The notes under the pieces: model-generated | The model's database searches: none | The model's input: only the letters and a program-made list of their open reading frames with translations | What the model was told of the DNA's origin: nothing | Position numbers and translations under genes: made by a program | Shown here: positions 30,695-42,088 of the stretch, in pieces | Position numbering within the stretch: the stretch's first letter is position 1 | Layout: each line of letters opens with the position of its first letter | DNA from: Tepidimonas taiwanensis | GTDB lineage: Bacteria > Pseudomonadota > Gammaproteobacteria > Burkholderiales > Burkholderiaceae_C | DNA: 64,000 nucleotides | Assembly (NCBI RefSeq): GCF_020162115.1 | Contig: NZ_CP083911.1 | Coordinates: 1,674,001 to 1,738,000 of the forward strand | Reading direction: 5' to 3'

Positions 30695-31275
30695 GCCGCG
30701 AGCGACGCCCGGATCTCGGAGAACGTCGCCGCGACGTCGAGCACGTCGATCGGCTGCCCCAGCTGGCGCTCGATCTGCGTGTGCGAGATGATGCCGCGGA
30801 TGCGCGGGCCGGCCGCGGCCGTGGCGGCCTCGGCGACCAGCAGGTGGCGCCGCCCCACGCGCTTGAGGGTCTGGATCACGTCGCCGACGTTGCTGCGGCG
30901 CAGCTCGGCGTAGTCGATCGCATCGAACTCGCTGAGCGGCGTCATCACGTCGGCCACCGTCAGCTCGTCGTAGGTGACGCCGCGGCGCTGCAGCGCCTGC
31001 ATCGGCCGCTCGCCCTCCAGGTCGGCAGCGGTGACCACCCCCTCGACGCACGGCATCGTCTCGACCACGAACAGCAGCCGCACCCCCTGGTGGATCATCG
31101 TTTCGCGCGCGGCGCGCAGCGTCTCACGCGGGCTCGTGGTGGCAGCGCGCACCTCGGTCAGGTCGGTCATCACGGACACGCCCGGCGACAGTAGCGTCAC
31201 CGCCGGGCGCTCGGGTGGCTGGGCCTGCACGATGCAGGTGCCCGGGGGAAAGCGGAACGTCACCAATCCTTGCAT
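30691..31275 (-). CDS. CBS-domain protein
   Basis: A 194-residue protein. After a ~35-residue N-terminus it contains two CBS motifs (ETMIHQGVRLLFVVE ... VEGVVTAADL and VGDVIQTLKRVGRRHLLV ... IRGIISHTQIERQLG). CBS pairs bind adenosyl nucleotides and regulate partner proteins. No enzymatic domain is attached. Convergent with yacG. Confidence 0.85.
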   Translation of the reverse strand: MQGLVTFRFPPGTCIVQAQPPERPAVTLLSPGVSVMTDLTEVRAATTSPRETLRAARETMIHQGVRLLFVVETMPCVEGVVTAADLEGERPMQALQRRGVTYDELTVADVMTPLSEFDAIDYAELRRSNVGDVIQTLKRVGRRHLLVAEAATAAAGPRIRGIISHTQIERQLGQPIDVLDVAATFSEIRASLAA

Positions 31276-31320
31276 GCCATCGCCTCCTGCGCGGGACCTC
31301 CCCGCCCTTGGCGATGCATC

Positions 31321-31836
31321 TTACCCCTGGGTGGGGGGACGTGTCATCGGGAATGCCCGCATGTCCCGCGCGTGCCCCAGGGCTTCGAGGATCGGCACCG
31401 TGCCCGGCAACACCGGCGATACGTTCACCGGCAGGTGCTGCCAGGCGGACTGCTGCCCCTCGCGCATGTGCAGCGCGCCGGACCAGTCCCACACACAGCC
31501 CACGTGCAGCCGCACCCGGGCGTGCGGATAGTCCACCACCCATTCGCGCCACGGTTGCACCGCGTGCACGTCGATGCCGATTTCCTCGTGCAGCTCGCGC
31601 GTCAGGGCCTGCGCCACCGTCTCGCCTGCCTCCAGCTTGCCGCCCGGAAACTCCCAGTACCCCGCGTACGCCTTGCCCGGCGGACGGGTGGTCAGCAGGA
31701 ACCGCCCCTGCCCGTCCCACACGATGCCGACTGCGACGTCGATCAAGCGCCGATCGCCCACGCGCGGCTGCTCCGGGTGCACGATCAGCACATCGGATGC
31801 GGGGTCCACGGTGAGCACCTCGGTTGGGGACCGCAT
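31321..31836 (-). CDS. NUDIX hydrolase (MutT-like)
   Basis: A 171-residue protein with a complete Nudix box beginning GGKLEAGETVAQALTREL and ending HEEIGI. The family hydrolyses nucleoside diphosphate derivatives; MutT members clear 8-oxo-dGTP. ATG 31836 lies 4 bases after the end of the DUF815 gene, supporting co-transcription. The C-terminal half (VVDYPHARVRLHVGCVWDWS) fits MutT proteins found after argJ in betaproteobacteria. Confidence 0.88.
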   Translation of the reverse strand: MRSPTEVLTVDPASDVLIVHPEQPRVGDRRLIDVAVGIVWDGQGRFLLTTRPPGKAYAGYWEFPGGKLEAGETVAQALTRELHEEIGIDVHAVQPWREWVVDYPHARVRLHVGCVWDWSGALHMREGQQSAWQHLPVNVSPVLPGTVPILEALGHARDMRAFPMTRPPTQG

Positions 31837-31840
31837 GCCC

Positions 31841-32728
31841 TCATGCAGGGGGCGCCGCCTGCCGATCGCGCTGCCCGACATAATCGCGGGCAAACTGATA
31901 CGCCACGCGGCCGCTGCGCGAGCCACGCTCCAGCGCCCACACCAGCGCCTGCGGCCGCGCCGCCTCGATCGCCGCCTCGTCCAACCCATAGTGGCGCAGC
32001 CACTGCGCCACCACGGCCAGGTACTCGTCCTGGCTGAACGGGTAAAAGCTCACCCACAGCCCGAAGCGCTCGGAAAGCGAAATTTTTTCCTCCACCGCCT
32101 CGCCGGGGTGCACCTCGCCGTCGTCGGTGTGGGTGTAGGTGAGGTTTTCGCGCAGGTACTCCGGCAGCAAGTGGCGCCGGTTGCTGGTGGCGTAGATCAG
32201 CACATTGGGGCTGGCCGCCGCCACCGACCCGTCGAGGATCGACTTGAGCGCTTTGTAGCCGGACTCGCCCTCCTCGAAGCTGAGGTCGTCGCAAAAAACG
32301 ATGAAGCGCTCCGGCCGCCCCGCGACCACGTCCACGATGTCCGGCAGGTCGGTCAGGTCGGCCTTGTCCACCTCGATCAGGCGCAGCCCCCGGTCCGCGT
32401 AGGCGTTGAGGCAGGCCTTGATCAGCGAGCTCTTGCCGGTGCCGCGGGCGCCGGTGAGCAGCACGTTGTTGGCCGGCAGCCCCGCGACGAAGCGCTCGGT
32501 GTTGCGCTGCACCTTGGCTTTTTGCTCGTCGATCTCGCGCAGGTCGTCGAGCCGGATGGTTGCGACGTGCCGCACCGGCTCCAGCACCCCGTGCGCGCCG
32601 CGCTTGCGGTAGCGGAAGGCCACGGACGCTCCCCAGTCCGGCGCGCCGAGCGGCTGCGGCAGGATGGCCTCGATGCGGGCGATCAGCGCGTCCGCCCGCG
32701 CGAGCAGTCGTTCGAACCGTTCGTTCAT
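31841..32728 (-). CDS. DUF815 family P-loop ATPase
   Basis: A 295-residue AAA-like ATPase. Walker A is GARGTGKSSL, Walker B FIVFCDDLSFEEGE, and sensor region LIYATSNRRHLLPEY. The family is conserved across betaproteobacteria next to argJ, but its cellular role is not established. Starts 7 bases after argJ. Confidence 0.9.
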   Translation of the reverse strand: MNERFERLLARADALIARIEAILPQPLGAPDWGASVAFRYRKRGAHGVLEPVRHVATIRLDDLREIDEQKAKVQRNTERFVAGLPANNVLLTGARGTGKSSLIKACLNAYADRGLRLIEVDKADLTDLPDIVDVVAGRPERFIVFCDDLSFEEGESGYKALKSILDGSVAAASPNVLIYATSNRRHLLPEYLRENLTYTHTDDGEVHPGEAVEEKISLSERFGLWVSFYPFSQDEYLAVVAQWLRHYGLDEAAIEAARPQALVWALERGSRSGRVAYQFARDYVGQRDRQAAPPA

Positions 32729-32735
32729 GGGCGCG

Positions 32736-33971
32736 TCAGCTGCGGTAGTCGGCGTTGATGCTGACGTAGTCGTGGCTGAGGTCGCAGGTCCACACGGTTT
32801 CGCTGGCGGTCCCGCGCCCCAGATCCACCCGAATGGTGATCTCGCTTTGCTTCATCACGCGCGCACCGTCCTCCTCGCGGTAGGCCGGGTGGCGTCCGCC
32901 GCGCGTGACCACGTGCACGTCGTCCAGGTACAGCTCGATACGGCCTTGGTCCAGGTCGTCGATGCCGGCGTAGCCCACCGCGGCCAAAATCCGCCCGAGA
33001 TTCGGGTCGCTGGCGAAGAACGCCGTCTTGACCAGCGGCGAGTGCGCGATCGCATACGCCACCTTCAGGCACTCGTCGGCGTCGCGGCCACCCTCGACGC
33101 GCACGGTGATGAACTTCGTGGCCCCCTCGCCGTCGCGCACGATCGCGTGCGCCAGCGTCCGCGCCACCTCGGTCAGCGCCGCCAGCAGCGCCTCCCCCGC
33201 AGGGCCGTCGAGCGACGTCACCGGCGGGTGCCCCGCACGGCCCGTGGCGATGACGATGAACGAGTCGTTGGTGGACGTGTCGCCATCGACCGTGATGCGG
33301 TTGAACGACGCGTCGGCCACGCGGCGCACGAGCGTCGGCATCAGCGCCGGGTCCACCGCGGCGTCCGTGGCGACGAAGCCCAGCATCGTCGCCATGTTGG
33401 GGCGGATCATGCCCGCCCCCTTGGCGATGCCGGTGACCGTCACCGGCACGCCATCGACGGTGGCGCGGCTGCTGGCGGCCTTGGGCACGGTGTCGGTGGT
33501 CATGATTCCCTCGGCCGCGCGCAACCAGTACGCGCCGTCCTCACCCAGGTCGGCAATCGCCGCCGGCAGCCCGTCGATCACGCGCTGCACCGGCAGCGGC
33601 TCCATGATCACCCCGGTCGAAAACGGCAGGATCTCCTGCGGCGATACGCCGAGCTTTTGCGCCAGCGCCACGCACACGGTGCGGGCATCGATGAGACCCT
33701 GCTCCCCCGTACCGGCGTTGGCGCAGCCGGTGTTGATGACGAGCGCGCGGATGCCCATATCCGCCGCCAGGTGCTCGCGGCACACCTGCACCGGCGCGGC
33801 GCAGTAGCGGTTGCGCGTAAAGACCCCGCCCACCGCCGCCCCGGGGTCGAGTGCGATGACGGTCAGGTCTTTGCGGGCGGCCTTGCGGATGCCCGCTTCG
33901 GCGACGCCCAGGCGCACGCCCGGCACGGGCAACAAGGTGTGGGGTTCGGGCGCGGTCCAGTTGACGGCCAT
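32736..33971 (-). CDS. argJ: Bifunctional ornithine acetyltransferase / N-acetylglutamate synthase
   Basis: A 411-residue ArgJ. The autocleavage and nucleophile Thr lies in TGIAKGAGMIRPNMATMLGF, at the start of the beta subunit after the alpha part that ends with this motif. It transfers acetyl groups between ornithine and glutamate in arginine synthesis. Length matches the family. Located 17 bases downstream of secA. Confidence 0.95.
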   Translation of the reverse strand: MAVNWTAPEPHTLLPVPGVRLGVAEAGIRKAARKDLTVIALDPGAAVGGVFTRNRYCAAPVQVCREHLAADMGIRALVINTGCANAGTGEQGLIDARTVCVALAQKLGVSPQEILPFSTGVIMEPLPVQRVIDGLPAAIADLGEDGAYWLRAAEGIMTTDTVPKAASSRATVDGVPVTVTGIAKGAGMIRPNMATMLGFVATDAAVDPALMPTLVRRVADASFNRITVDGDTSTNDSFIVIATGRAGHPPVTSLDGPAGEALLAALTEVARTLAHAIVRDGEGATKFITVRVEGGRDADECLKVAYAIAHSPLVKTAFFASDPNLGRILAAVGYAGIDDLDQGRIELYLDDVHVVTRGGRHPAYREEDGARVMKQSEITIRVDLGRGTASETVWTCDLSHDYVSINADYRS

Positions 33972-33988
33972 GGGGGGGGCTCCAAGGT

Positions 33989-36745
<2,757 letters not shown>

Positions 36746-36887
36746 GAAGTCTCTACCGCGCCGGCCCCAGCGGGGTGCGCGGCTCTTGCAATGCGTGGAT
36801 CGCGCGCTTTTACGGCGGCGCAACGAAGACACCGGGTCCGCACCCGGTCCCGGCGATCCGGGCATTGTAGCCCCGCGCGGCCGGGCG

Positions 36888-37211
36888 CTAGCGCGGCGCG
36901 CTCCCGCGGCCTTCCCGGGTCTCGCGGCCCATCACCCGAACCTGCAGCGTCTGCACGTCGGCACCGGTGGCACGCGCGGCCGCCAGCAATACCGGCGCGA
37001 GCTGCCGCACCTTGGCCGCGACCGACGGATTGGCCGCGAGCAGGCACCACGTCTGCGCCTCCAGCGGCCCGGCCGTCACCTGTGGCCGCAACATCGGCGG
37101 CAGGTGCACCTGTACGCGCTGCAGCAGCCGGCGCGACGCCCACGCGCGCTCGGCCACGTCGGCGAGCACGGGATTGGCGCGCACGGCCTGTTGCAACGTC
37201 CAAACGGTCAT
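36888..37211 (-). CDS. DUF721-type protein, possible DciA helicase loader
   Basis: A 107-residue basic protein in the usual position upstream of secA. It has the hallmarks of short DUF721 proteins (LRPQVTAGPLEAQTWCLLAA, then KVRQLAPVLLAAA). DciA proteins load the replicative helicase where DnaC is absent. A TACGAT hexamer (minus strand) ends 7 nt before the ATG, another leaderless-type start. Confidence 0.6.
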   Translation of the reverse strand: MTVWTLQQAVRANPVLADVAERAWASRRLLQRVQVHLPPMLRPQVTAGPLEAQTWCLLAANPSVAAKVRQLAPVLLAAARATGADVQTLQVRVMGRETREGRGSAPR

Positions 37212-37282
37212 GCCCCGATCGTACCGCGGGCGTGGCCGACCGGCGGCGAACCGAGCGGATCACCGGCCGGCGCGACGCCGCT

Positions 37283-37306
37283 TAGAATCTGACCTAACTG
37301 GTCAGA
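37283..37306 (+). promoter_or_regulatory. Autoregulatory operator and -10 of the Phd/VapC pair
   Basis: A perfect 7-bp inverted repeat TCTGACC (37288-37294) / GGTCAGA (37300-37306) with a TAACT centre overlaps a -10-like TAGAAT (37283-37288). Antitoxins of this family repress their own operon from such palindromes. No convincing -35 is seen. Confidence 0.6.
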
Positions 37307-37320
37307 AGCGAGGTGACGCC

Positions 37321-37569
37321 ATGCAGACATGGCAAATGCAACAAGCCAAAGCCCGGTTGTCCGAGCTGGTCAAGTGCGCCCGCGAACAGCCCCAGGCGAT
37401 CACGGTCCACGGTGAACCGGTGGCCATCGTCGTCTCGCGCGAGACGTTCGAACGTCTGGCCCAGGCGAGCGAGTCGCTGCTGGACTTCATGCGGCGCTCG
37501 CCGCTCTACGGCGAGGAGGACATCGCTTTCGCGCGTGATCCGAGCCGCACGCGCGAGGTGGTGCTTTGA
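37321..37569 (+). CDS. Phd/YefM-family antitoxin
   Basis: An 82-residue antitoxin beginning MQTWQMQQAKARLSELVK, followed by PQAITVHGEPVAIVVSRETFERL, the standard Phd/YefM DNA-binding fold. The C-terminal ~30 residues (SPLYGEEDIAFARDPS) should mask the toxin. Start has GAGGTGACGCC upstream. Its stop overlaps the toxin start (TTGA). Confidence 0.9.
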   Translation: MQTWQMQQAKARLSELVKCAREQPQAITVHGEPVAIVVSRETFERLAQASESLLDFMRRSPLYGEEDIAFARDPSRTREVVL

Positions 37570-37979
37570 GCTACCTCATCGATACCAACGTCCTGTCCGA
37601 ACTGCGGCGCAGGTCTCCGGACCCCGGTGTGGCCGCGTGGTTTGCGCAGCGGCCCGCCACGACGCTGTACGTATCGGTCCTGACCCTCGGCGAGATTCGC
37701 AAGGGCATCGAGGGGGTGACGGACGACCGCCGGCGACAGGCCCTGCTCGATTGGCTGGAAACGGATTTGCCGGCTTTTTTCACCGGGCGCGTGCTGCCGA
37801 TCGACCGCGCCGTCGCCGATCGTTGGGGCCGGCTGGTGGCCGCGGCAGGCCGCCCACTGCCCGCGATCGAAAGCCTGCTGGCCGCCACGGCGCTGACCCA
37901 CGACCTGGTGCTGGTCACACGCAACAGCAAGGATTTCGCCGGTCTGCCCGTCGTGACCCTCAATCCCTGGTCCACCTGA
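37566..37979 (+). CDS. vapC: PIN-domain toxin VapC
   Basis: A 137-residue PIN ribonuclease starting at TTG 37566. Acidic active-site residues are seen in YLIDTNVLSEL (D6, E12), LTLGEIRKGI (E43) and near RNSKDFAGL. VapC toxins cleave tRNA or rRNA when freed from the antitoxin. The pair is placed between housekeeping genes and shows no mobile-element remains. Confidence 0.92.
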   Translation: MSYLIDTNVLSELRRRSPDPGVAAWFAQRPATTLYVSVLTLGEIRKGIEGVTDDRRRQALLDWLETDLPAFFTGRVLPIDRAVADRWGRLVAAAGRPLPAIESLLAATALTHDLVLVTRNSKDFAGLPVVTLNPWST

Positions 37980-37997
37980 GGGAGGCTTCGGACCGGC

Positions 37998-39152
37998 TCA
38001 GCGCGCCGGCAGCAACCGCAGCAACCGACCATCCGGCGCGTCGGTCAGTACGTACAGCCAGCCGTCCGGCCCCTGGCGCACGTCGCGGATGCGCTCGCGC
38101 CCCCCGGTGAGCAGCCGGTGTTCCCGCACGACCCGCGTGCCGTCCAGCTCCAGCCGCACCAGGTGCTGCCCGCGCAGCGCGCCGATGAACAGGTTGCCGC
38201 GCCACGCCGCGCCGTAGCGGTCGCTCGTGAGGAACGCCATACCCGACGGCGCGATCGACGGCGTCCAGTGGTACAGCGGCGACACCATGCCGGGCTTGTG
38301 CGTGCCCTCACCGATCGGCCCGCCCCCATACTGCTCGCCGAACGTCACCACCGGCCAGCCGTGGTTGCCCCCACGCTCGGGCCGGTTGAGCTCGTCGCCG
38401 CCCTGCGGGCCGTGCTCGTGGATCCACAACCGCCCGTCCGGCCCCCACGCCGCACCTTGCGGATTGCGATGCCCCCAGCTCCAGATTTCGGGCAGCGCGC
38501 CGGCGCGCCCCACGAGCGGGTTGTCCGGCGGCACCGCGCCCTCTTTGGTCACGCGCACCACCTTGCCGTGGTGATTGTCCAGCGTCTGAGCGTCGGCCAT
38601 GCGCTGGTAGCGCTCCCCCAGCGTCAGGAACAGCGTGCCGTCCGGCGCCTCGACGATACGGCAGCCGAAATGCAGGCGGCTCGCGGTGCGCGGCTGCTGG
38701 CGAAAAATCACCCGCACCTCCTGCAGCCGGCTGGCGTCCGCCGACAACACCGCCCGCGCCAGCGCGGTCGAATTGCCCTGCCCCTGCGGGTCCGGCTCGG
38801 CATAACAAAAATACAGCGTGCGGTTGCGCGCAAAGTCGCTGTCGAGCACCAGGTCCAGCAGTCCGCCCTGCCCCACCGCATCGACGCGCGGCACCGCGGC
38901 CACCAGGGGGCCGACGCGCCCGTCCGCGCCGATCACCCGCAGCCGCCCGGGCCGCTCGGTGACCAGAAAACGCCCGTCCGGCAGGAACGCCACCGCCCAC
39001 GGGTGAACGAGCCCCGTGGCAACGACCTCGACGCGCAGCCCGTCCGTGGCACCGAACGCGGCCCCGCTCGCCAAAGAGATCAGCCCGGCCGCCAATGTTG
39101 CACGGACCCATCTCACCAACGCGGGACGCGGTCGACGTCGTTTGACTGGCAT
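37998..39152 (-). CDS. Exported PQQ-dependent sugar dehydrogenase (YliI/Asd type)
   Basis: A 384-residue soluble beta-propeller enzyme with an arginine-rich signal peptide (MPVKRRRPRPALVRW, then hydrophobic AAGLISLASGAAFGA). Motifs include LVTERPGRL, SWGHRNPQG, WIHEHGPQGGDELN and NHGWPVVTFG, typical of aldose sugar dehydrogenases that use PQQ and calcium. The start is uncertain: ATG 39161 or 39152 both lack a clear Shine-Dalgarno; I prefer the one that begins the signal peptide. Confidence 0.85.
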   Translation of the reverse strand: MPVKRRRPRPALVRWVRATLAAGLISLASGAAFGATDGLRVEVVATGLVHPWAVAFLPDGRFLVTERPGRLRVIGADGRVGPLVAAVPRVDAVGQGGLLDLVLDSDFARNRTLYFCYAEPDPQGQGNSTALARAVLSADASRLQEVRVIFRQQPRTASRLHFGCRIVEAPDGTLFLTLGERYQRMADAQTLDNHHGKVVRVTKEGAVPPDNPLVGRAGALPEIWSWGHRNPQGAAWGPDGRLWIHEHGPQGGDELNRPERGGNHGWPVVTFGEQYGGGPIGEGTHKPGMVSPLYHWTPSIAPSGMAFLTSDRYGAAWRGNLFIGALRGQHLVRLELDGTRVVREHRLLTGGRERIRDVRQGPDGWLYVLTDAPDGRLLRLLPAR

Positions 39153-39208
39153 GCCGTGCATGGAACCAGTGTTTGGCAAGCGTGGGGGCGCGTCCATCAC
39201 AGCCCGAT

Positions 39209-42088
39209 TCAAGCACAGACCATCCGAGGAACCTGCTCACCGACCGGTTCGCTGTGGATTCCACTCTGCGCATGGTGCCGCAGAATATCGAACAGTCGCG
39301 ACGGCTCCGCCTTTACCACGTCCCAACACCAAACCCCGAAACCGCCGTGGGCGTTGACCGCGCGCACCCAGGCATCCAGCGCCATGCGCTTGGCCCGGTT
39401 CTGGTCGGAGTCCTCGCCTTTGATTTCGAGCACTAGGTGTTTGCCGTTTGCGAGGCGGATCAGGTAATCGGGCACGAACCGGCGCTTGCTGCCCCGCCAC
39501 AAATAGTGGATCTGATAGCCCAGATGATCGTTTTTGGCGTAAGCGACGACCTCCTCGCTCGCCTCCAACCTCGACGTCGTGTAATGCTCCCACGTACTGT
39601 CGGCGACGGCGTGGCTGATTTGCGACTTGCGCGTCTCCAGACAGGGTTTGGTGGTGTACCAGGTGCGCATCAGACGGGTCGAGCCGATTGGCAACTCGGG
39701 GTCGAAAACGGGCTCCATTTGCTCGCGGTTCTGTTGCTGAATCTGTGCGACGACGTGCCCGACGATCGTGTCGATGGACAGCGCGATCAGGATGCGTTTG
39801 CGCAGCGGATCCTGATGGAACAACGACGGAATCTGCAGCCGGTCGGAGTTGAAAAACTGCTCGGTGAGCCGCACGAGCTGCTGGATCAGTAACTCGCGAC
39901 CGCCCGTGAAGCCATGCTCGAGCGTGTTCATGGCCTTGTGCGCGGCACGGAACAGCAGCCGTTGCAGTCGAAACTCCTCGGGCAGCGCCTCGAGGTCGAT
40001 GGATACCGCCTTCGACAGATCGGCCGCACCACCGAGCGCCGGCGCCAGATCGGCGCTGACGTGGACTTGCGCAGGGTCGATCTTGAGCGGCAGCATCTTC
40101 GACCAGTCCACAACCAGCTCGGGACGCAACATGACATCGACGCGCAGCACGTTGGGCCAGCCGATTTCCAGCTCGGCACGCTCTGCAAGTGCCTCGATCT
40201 GCGTGCTGGGTTTGGGCGGCGGCGGCGCCTCACCCCCGCCCTCGATGTCCTGGAAGATGGACAGCGGGACGCCGAAGACGTTGACGAACTCGGGTCGGAA
40301 CAGCTCGCGTATCTGTCCGTCCGGACAGACCACCGGTTCCGTGTCATACGACACCCGGCGCAGGCCGCGGCCGATCACCTGCTCGCACAGTAGCTGACTG
40401 GTGAAGGCGCGCAAGCCCATGATGTGCGTGACGTTCTTGGCGTCCCAGCCTTCGGACAGCATGGCCACGGAGATCACGTTCTGCAGATCCTGCCCCGCCG
40501 TGCCACGCTTGCCCACGTTATCGACAATCGCGCGCAGCAGTTCCTCTTTCTTCATCTCCCGCAGGGGCACCTTGCGCGCTTCGGGGATATCGGCAGCCTC
40601 CACGATTGCGCGCAGCACCTCCTCGTAGGCCTTGTCGCTCGAGGCGGCTTCACCCCTTTCTGCCTTCTCCAGCACCTTGGAATCGACGCGCAACGTGCGC
40701 TGCGGTGCATTGAGCTCCGGCCAGTGCGCATCCCCGTGCCGGAAGTAGTGCTCGATACGCGCGGCCGTTTCCGTGCGGTTGCACACGGTCAGCATCACCG
40801 GCGGCGAGACGTGGCCGGCCTCGCGCCACGCCCGTAGCGTCTCCCGCCAATCCGCGCCCAGCAAGGTATACGCCTCCTGCACCAGTTGCGGCAGCGCCTC
40901 GTGCGCTTCAGCACCGCGCCGGTTCAGATCCTCCGCCACCTCGGGCTCGCGGTAAAGGTGATACAGCTTGCTGCGATAGGTCTGTGCGTTGGGCAGGGCG
41001 TTGTCGCGGATCACGACGCGCGGGGTTTTCACCAGCCCCGCCTCGATCGCATCGTTCAATCCGAAGTCCGACACCACCCAGGGGAAAAGCGCCGCCTCGG
41101 TGCTGGTCTTACCGGTCGGCGCAAACGGAGTCGCCGACAGGTCGAAGCAGCGACGGATGCGGCGCATCTTGTGGATGCGGTCCAGGCCTTCGATCCAGCG
41201 GGTCGCCTCGTCAAGGTCGATGCCCAGTGCCTCTGCATCCTTCTTGCTGATCTTGACCTCGGCCGGCTTGCGATACGCGTGGTGCGCCTCGTCGTTGATG
41301 ACGACGATGTCCCGGTAGCCGGAGAGCCGGCCAAGGACCCGGCGCACATACGCCTCGTCACTCTCCGCGCCCTTTCTCACCACCGAGCGCTCGGGGTCCT
41401 TGAGCGGCAGCAGGCTGTGCCAGTTGTCGATCAGCAGTTCGACCTGATTGAGCTTTTGCCGCAGTGCCTCGTTCGGGCACAGGGCGAAGGCGTCATAGTA
41501 GTTTTCCGGGTGCCCCGGCTGGAGCACCTGCAGCCGCTCCTTCACCGTGAGCCCTGGTGCCACGATGAAAATCGCGCGCGAGAAATCCTTGGTGCGCTTG
41601 GGGTAGGCGAGTGCGTTCAGCGCCTGCCACGTGACGATCATCGCCATCACGGTGGTTTTGCCCGTGCCGGTGGCCATCTTGTTGCACAGGCGCTCGAACG
41701 GGCCACCGTCGCCGGGAACGGCAATCCCCTGCCGAAACTCAGGCGATGCCTCGACGTGCCAGATCAGCGTCTCGATTGCCTCCAATTGGCAAAAGTAAAA
41801 CGCATAGGGCCGCTTGGCCTCCGGGTCGCGCCAATGGTCGAGCAGTGCCCGCGTCACGGCGGTCACGCCGGGATAGCCCACTGCGCGCCACGCATCCACG
41901 CGCTCGCGGATGCGGTTGACGAGTTCGAGCGCGACGCCGCGCACCGTGTTGTTGCGCGTGTCGAAAATCTCGTAGCCGGCCGGGCGGCGACCCTCGACCA
42001 GCTCCAGCCGCGTGTCGCTGCCGCGCCGCCAGTGGTGGGTGGGGCGCTCGAAGGGGGAGTTGATGATCAACGTCTTGGGCGTATTCAC
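39209..42088 (-). CDS. res: Type III restriction enzyme, Res subunit
   Basis: A 959-residue Res subunit. Helicase motif I is MATGTGKTTVMAM, motif II NDEAHHAY, motif III FDLSATP, motif VI QVIGRGLRR. The C-terminus holds the nuclease core FVPDYLIR ... LVLEIKGEDSDQN. With Mod it translocates or diffuses on DNA and cleaves away from unmethylated sites. I start at GTG 42088 in a GTGA overlap with the preceding gene; the frame is open to 42466, but that part is the out-of-frame shadow of a tandem repeat. It is the last gene of the RM operon. Confidence 0.92.
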   Translation of the reverse strand: MNTPKTLIINSPFERPTHHWRRGSDTRLELVEGRRPAGYEIFDTRNNTVRGVALELVNRIRERVDAWRAVGYPGVTAVTRALLDHWRDPEAKRPYAFYFCQLEAIETLIWHVEASPEFRQGIAVPGDGGPFERLCNKMATGTGKTTVMAMIVTWQALNALAYPKRTKDFSRAIFIVAPGLTVKERLQVLQPGHPENYYDAFALCPNEALRQKLNQVELLIDNWHSLLPLKDPERSVVRKGAESDEAYVRRVLGRLSGYRDIVVINDEAHHAYRKPAEVKISKKDAEALGIDLDEATRWIEGLDRIHKMRRIRRCFDLSATPFAPTGKTSTEAALFPWVVSDFGLNDAIEAGLVKTPRVVIRDNALPNAQTYRSKLYHLYREPEVAEDLNRRGAEAHEALPQLVQEAYTLLGADWRETLRAWREAGHVSPPVMLTVCNRTETAARIEHYFRHGDAHWPELNAPQRTLRVDSKVLEKAERGEAASSDKAYEEVLRAIVEAADIPEARKVPLREMKKEELLRAIVDNVGKRGTAGQDLQNVISVAMLSEGWDAKNVTHIMGLRAFTSQLLCEQVIGRGLRRVSYDTEPVVCPDGQIRELFRPEFVNVFGVPLSIFQDIEGGGEAPPPPKPSTQIEALAERAELEIGWPNVLRVDVMLRPELVVDWSKMLPLKIDPAQVHVSADLAPALGGAADLSKAVSIDLEALPEEFRLQRLLFRAAHKAMNTLEHGFTGGRELLIQQLVRLTEQFFNSDRLQIPSLFHQDPLRKRILIALSIDTIVGHVVAQIQQQNREQMEPVFDPELPIGSTRLMRTWYTTKPCLETRKSQISHAVADSTWEHYTTSRLEASEEVVAYAKNDHLGYQIHYLWRGSKRRFVPDYLIRLANGKHLVLEIKGEDSDQNRAKRMALDAWVRAVNAHGGFGVWCWDVVKAEPSRLFDILRHHAQSGIHSEPVGEQVPRMVCA

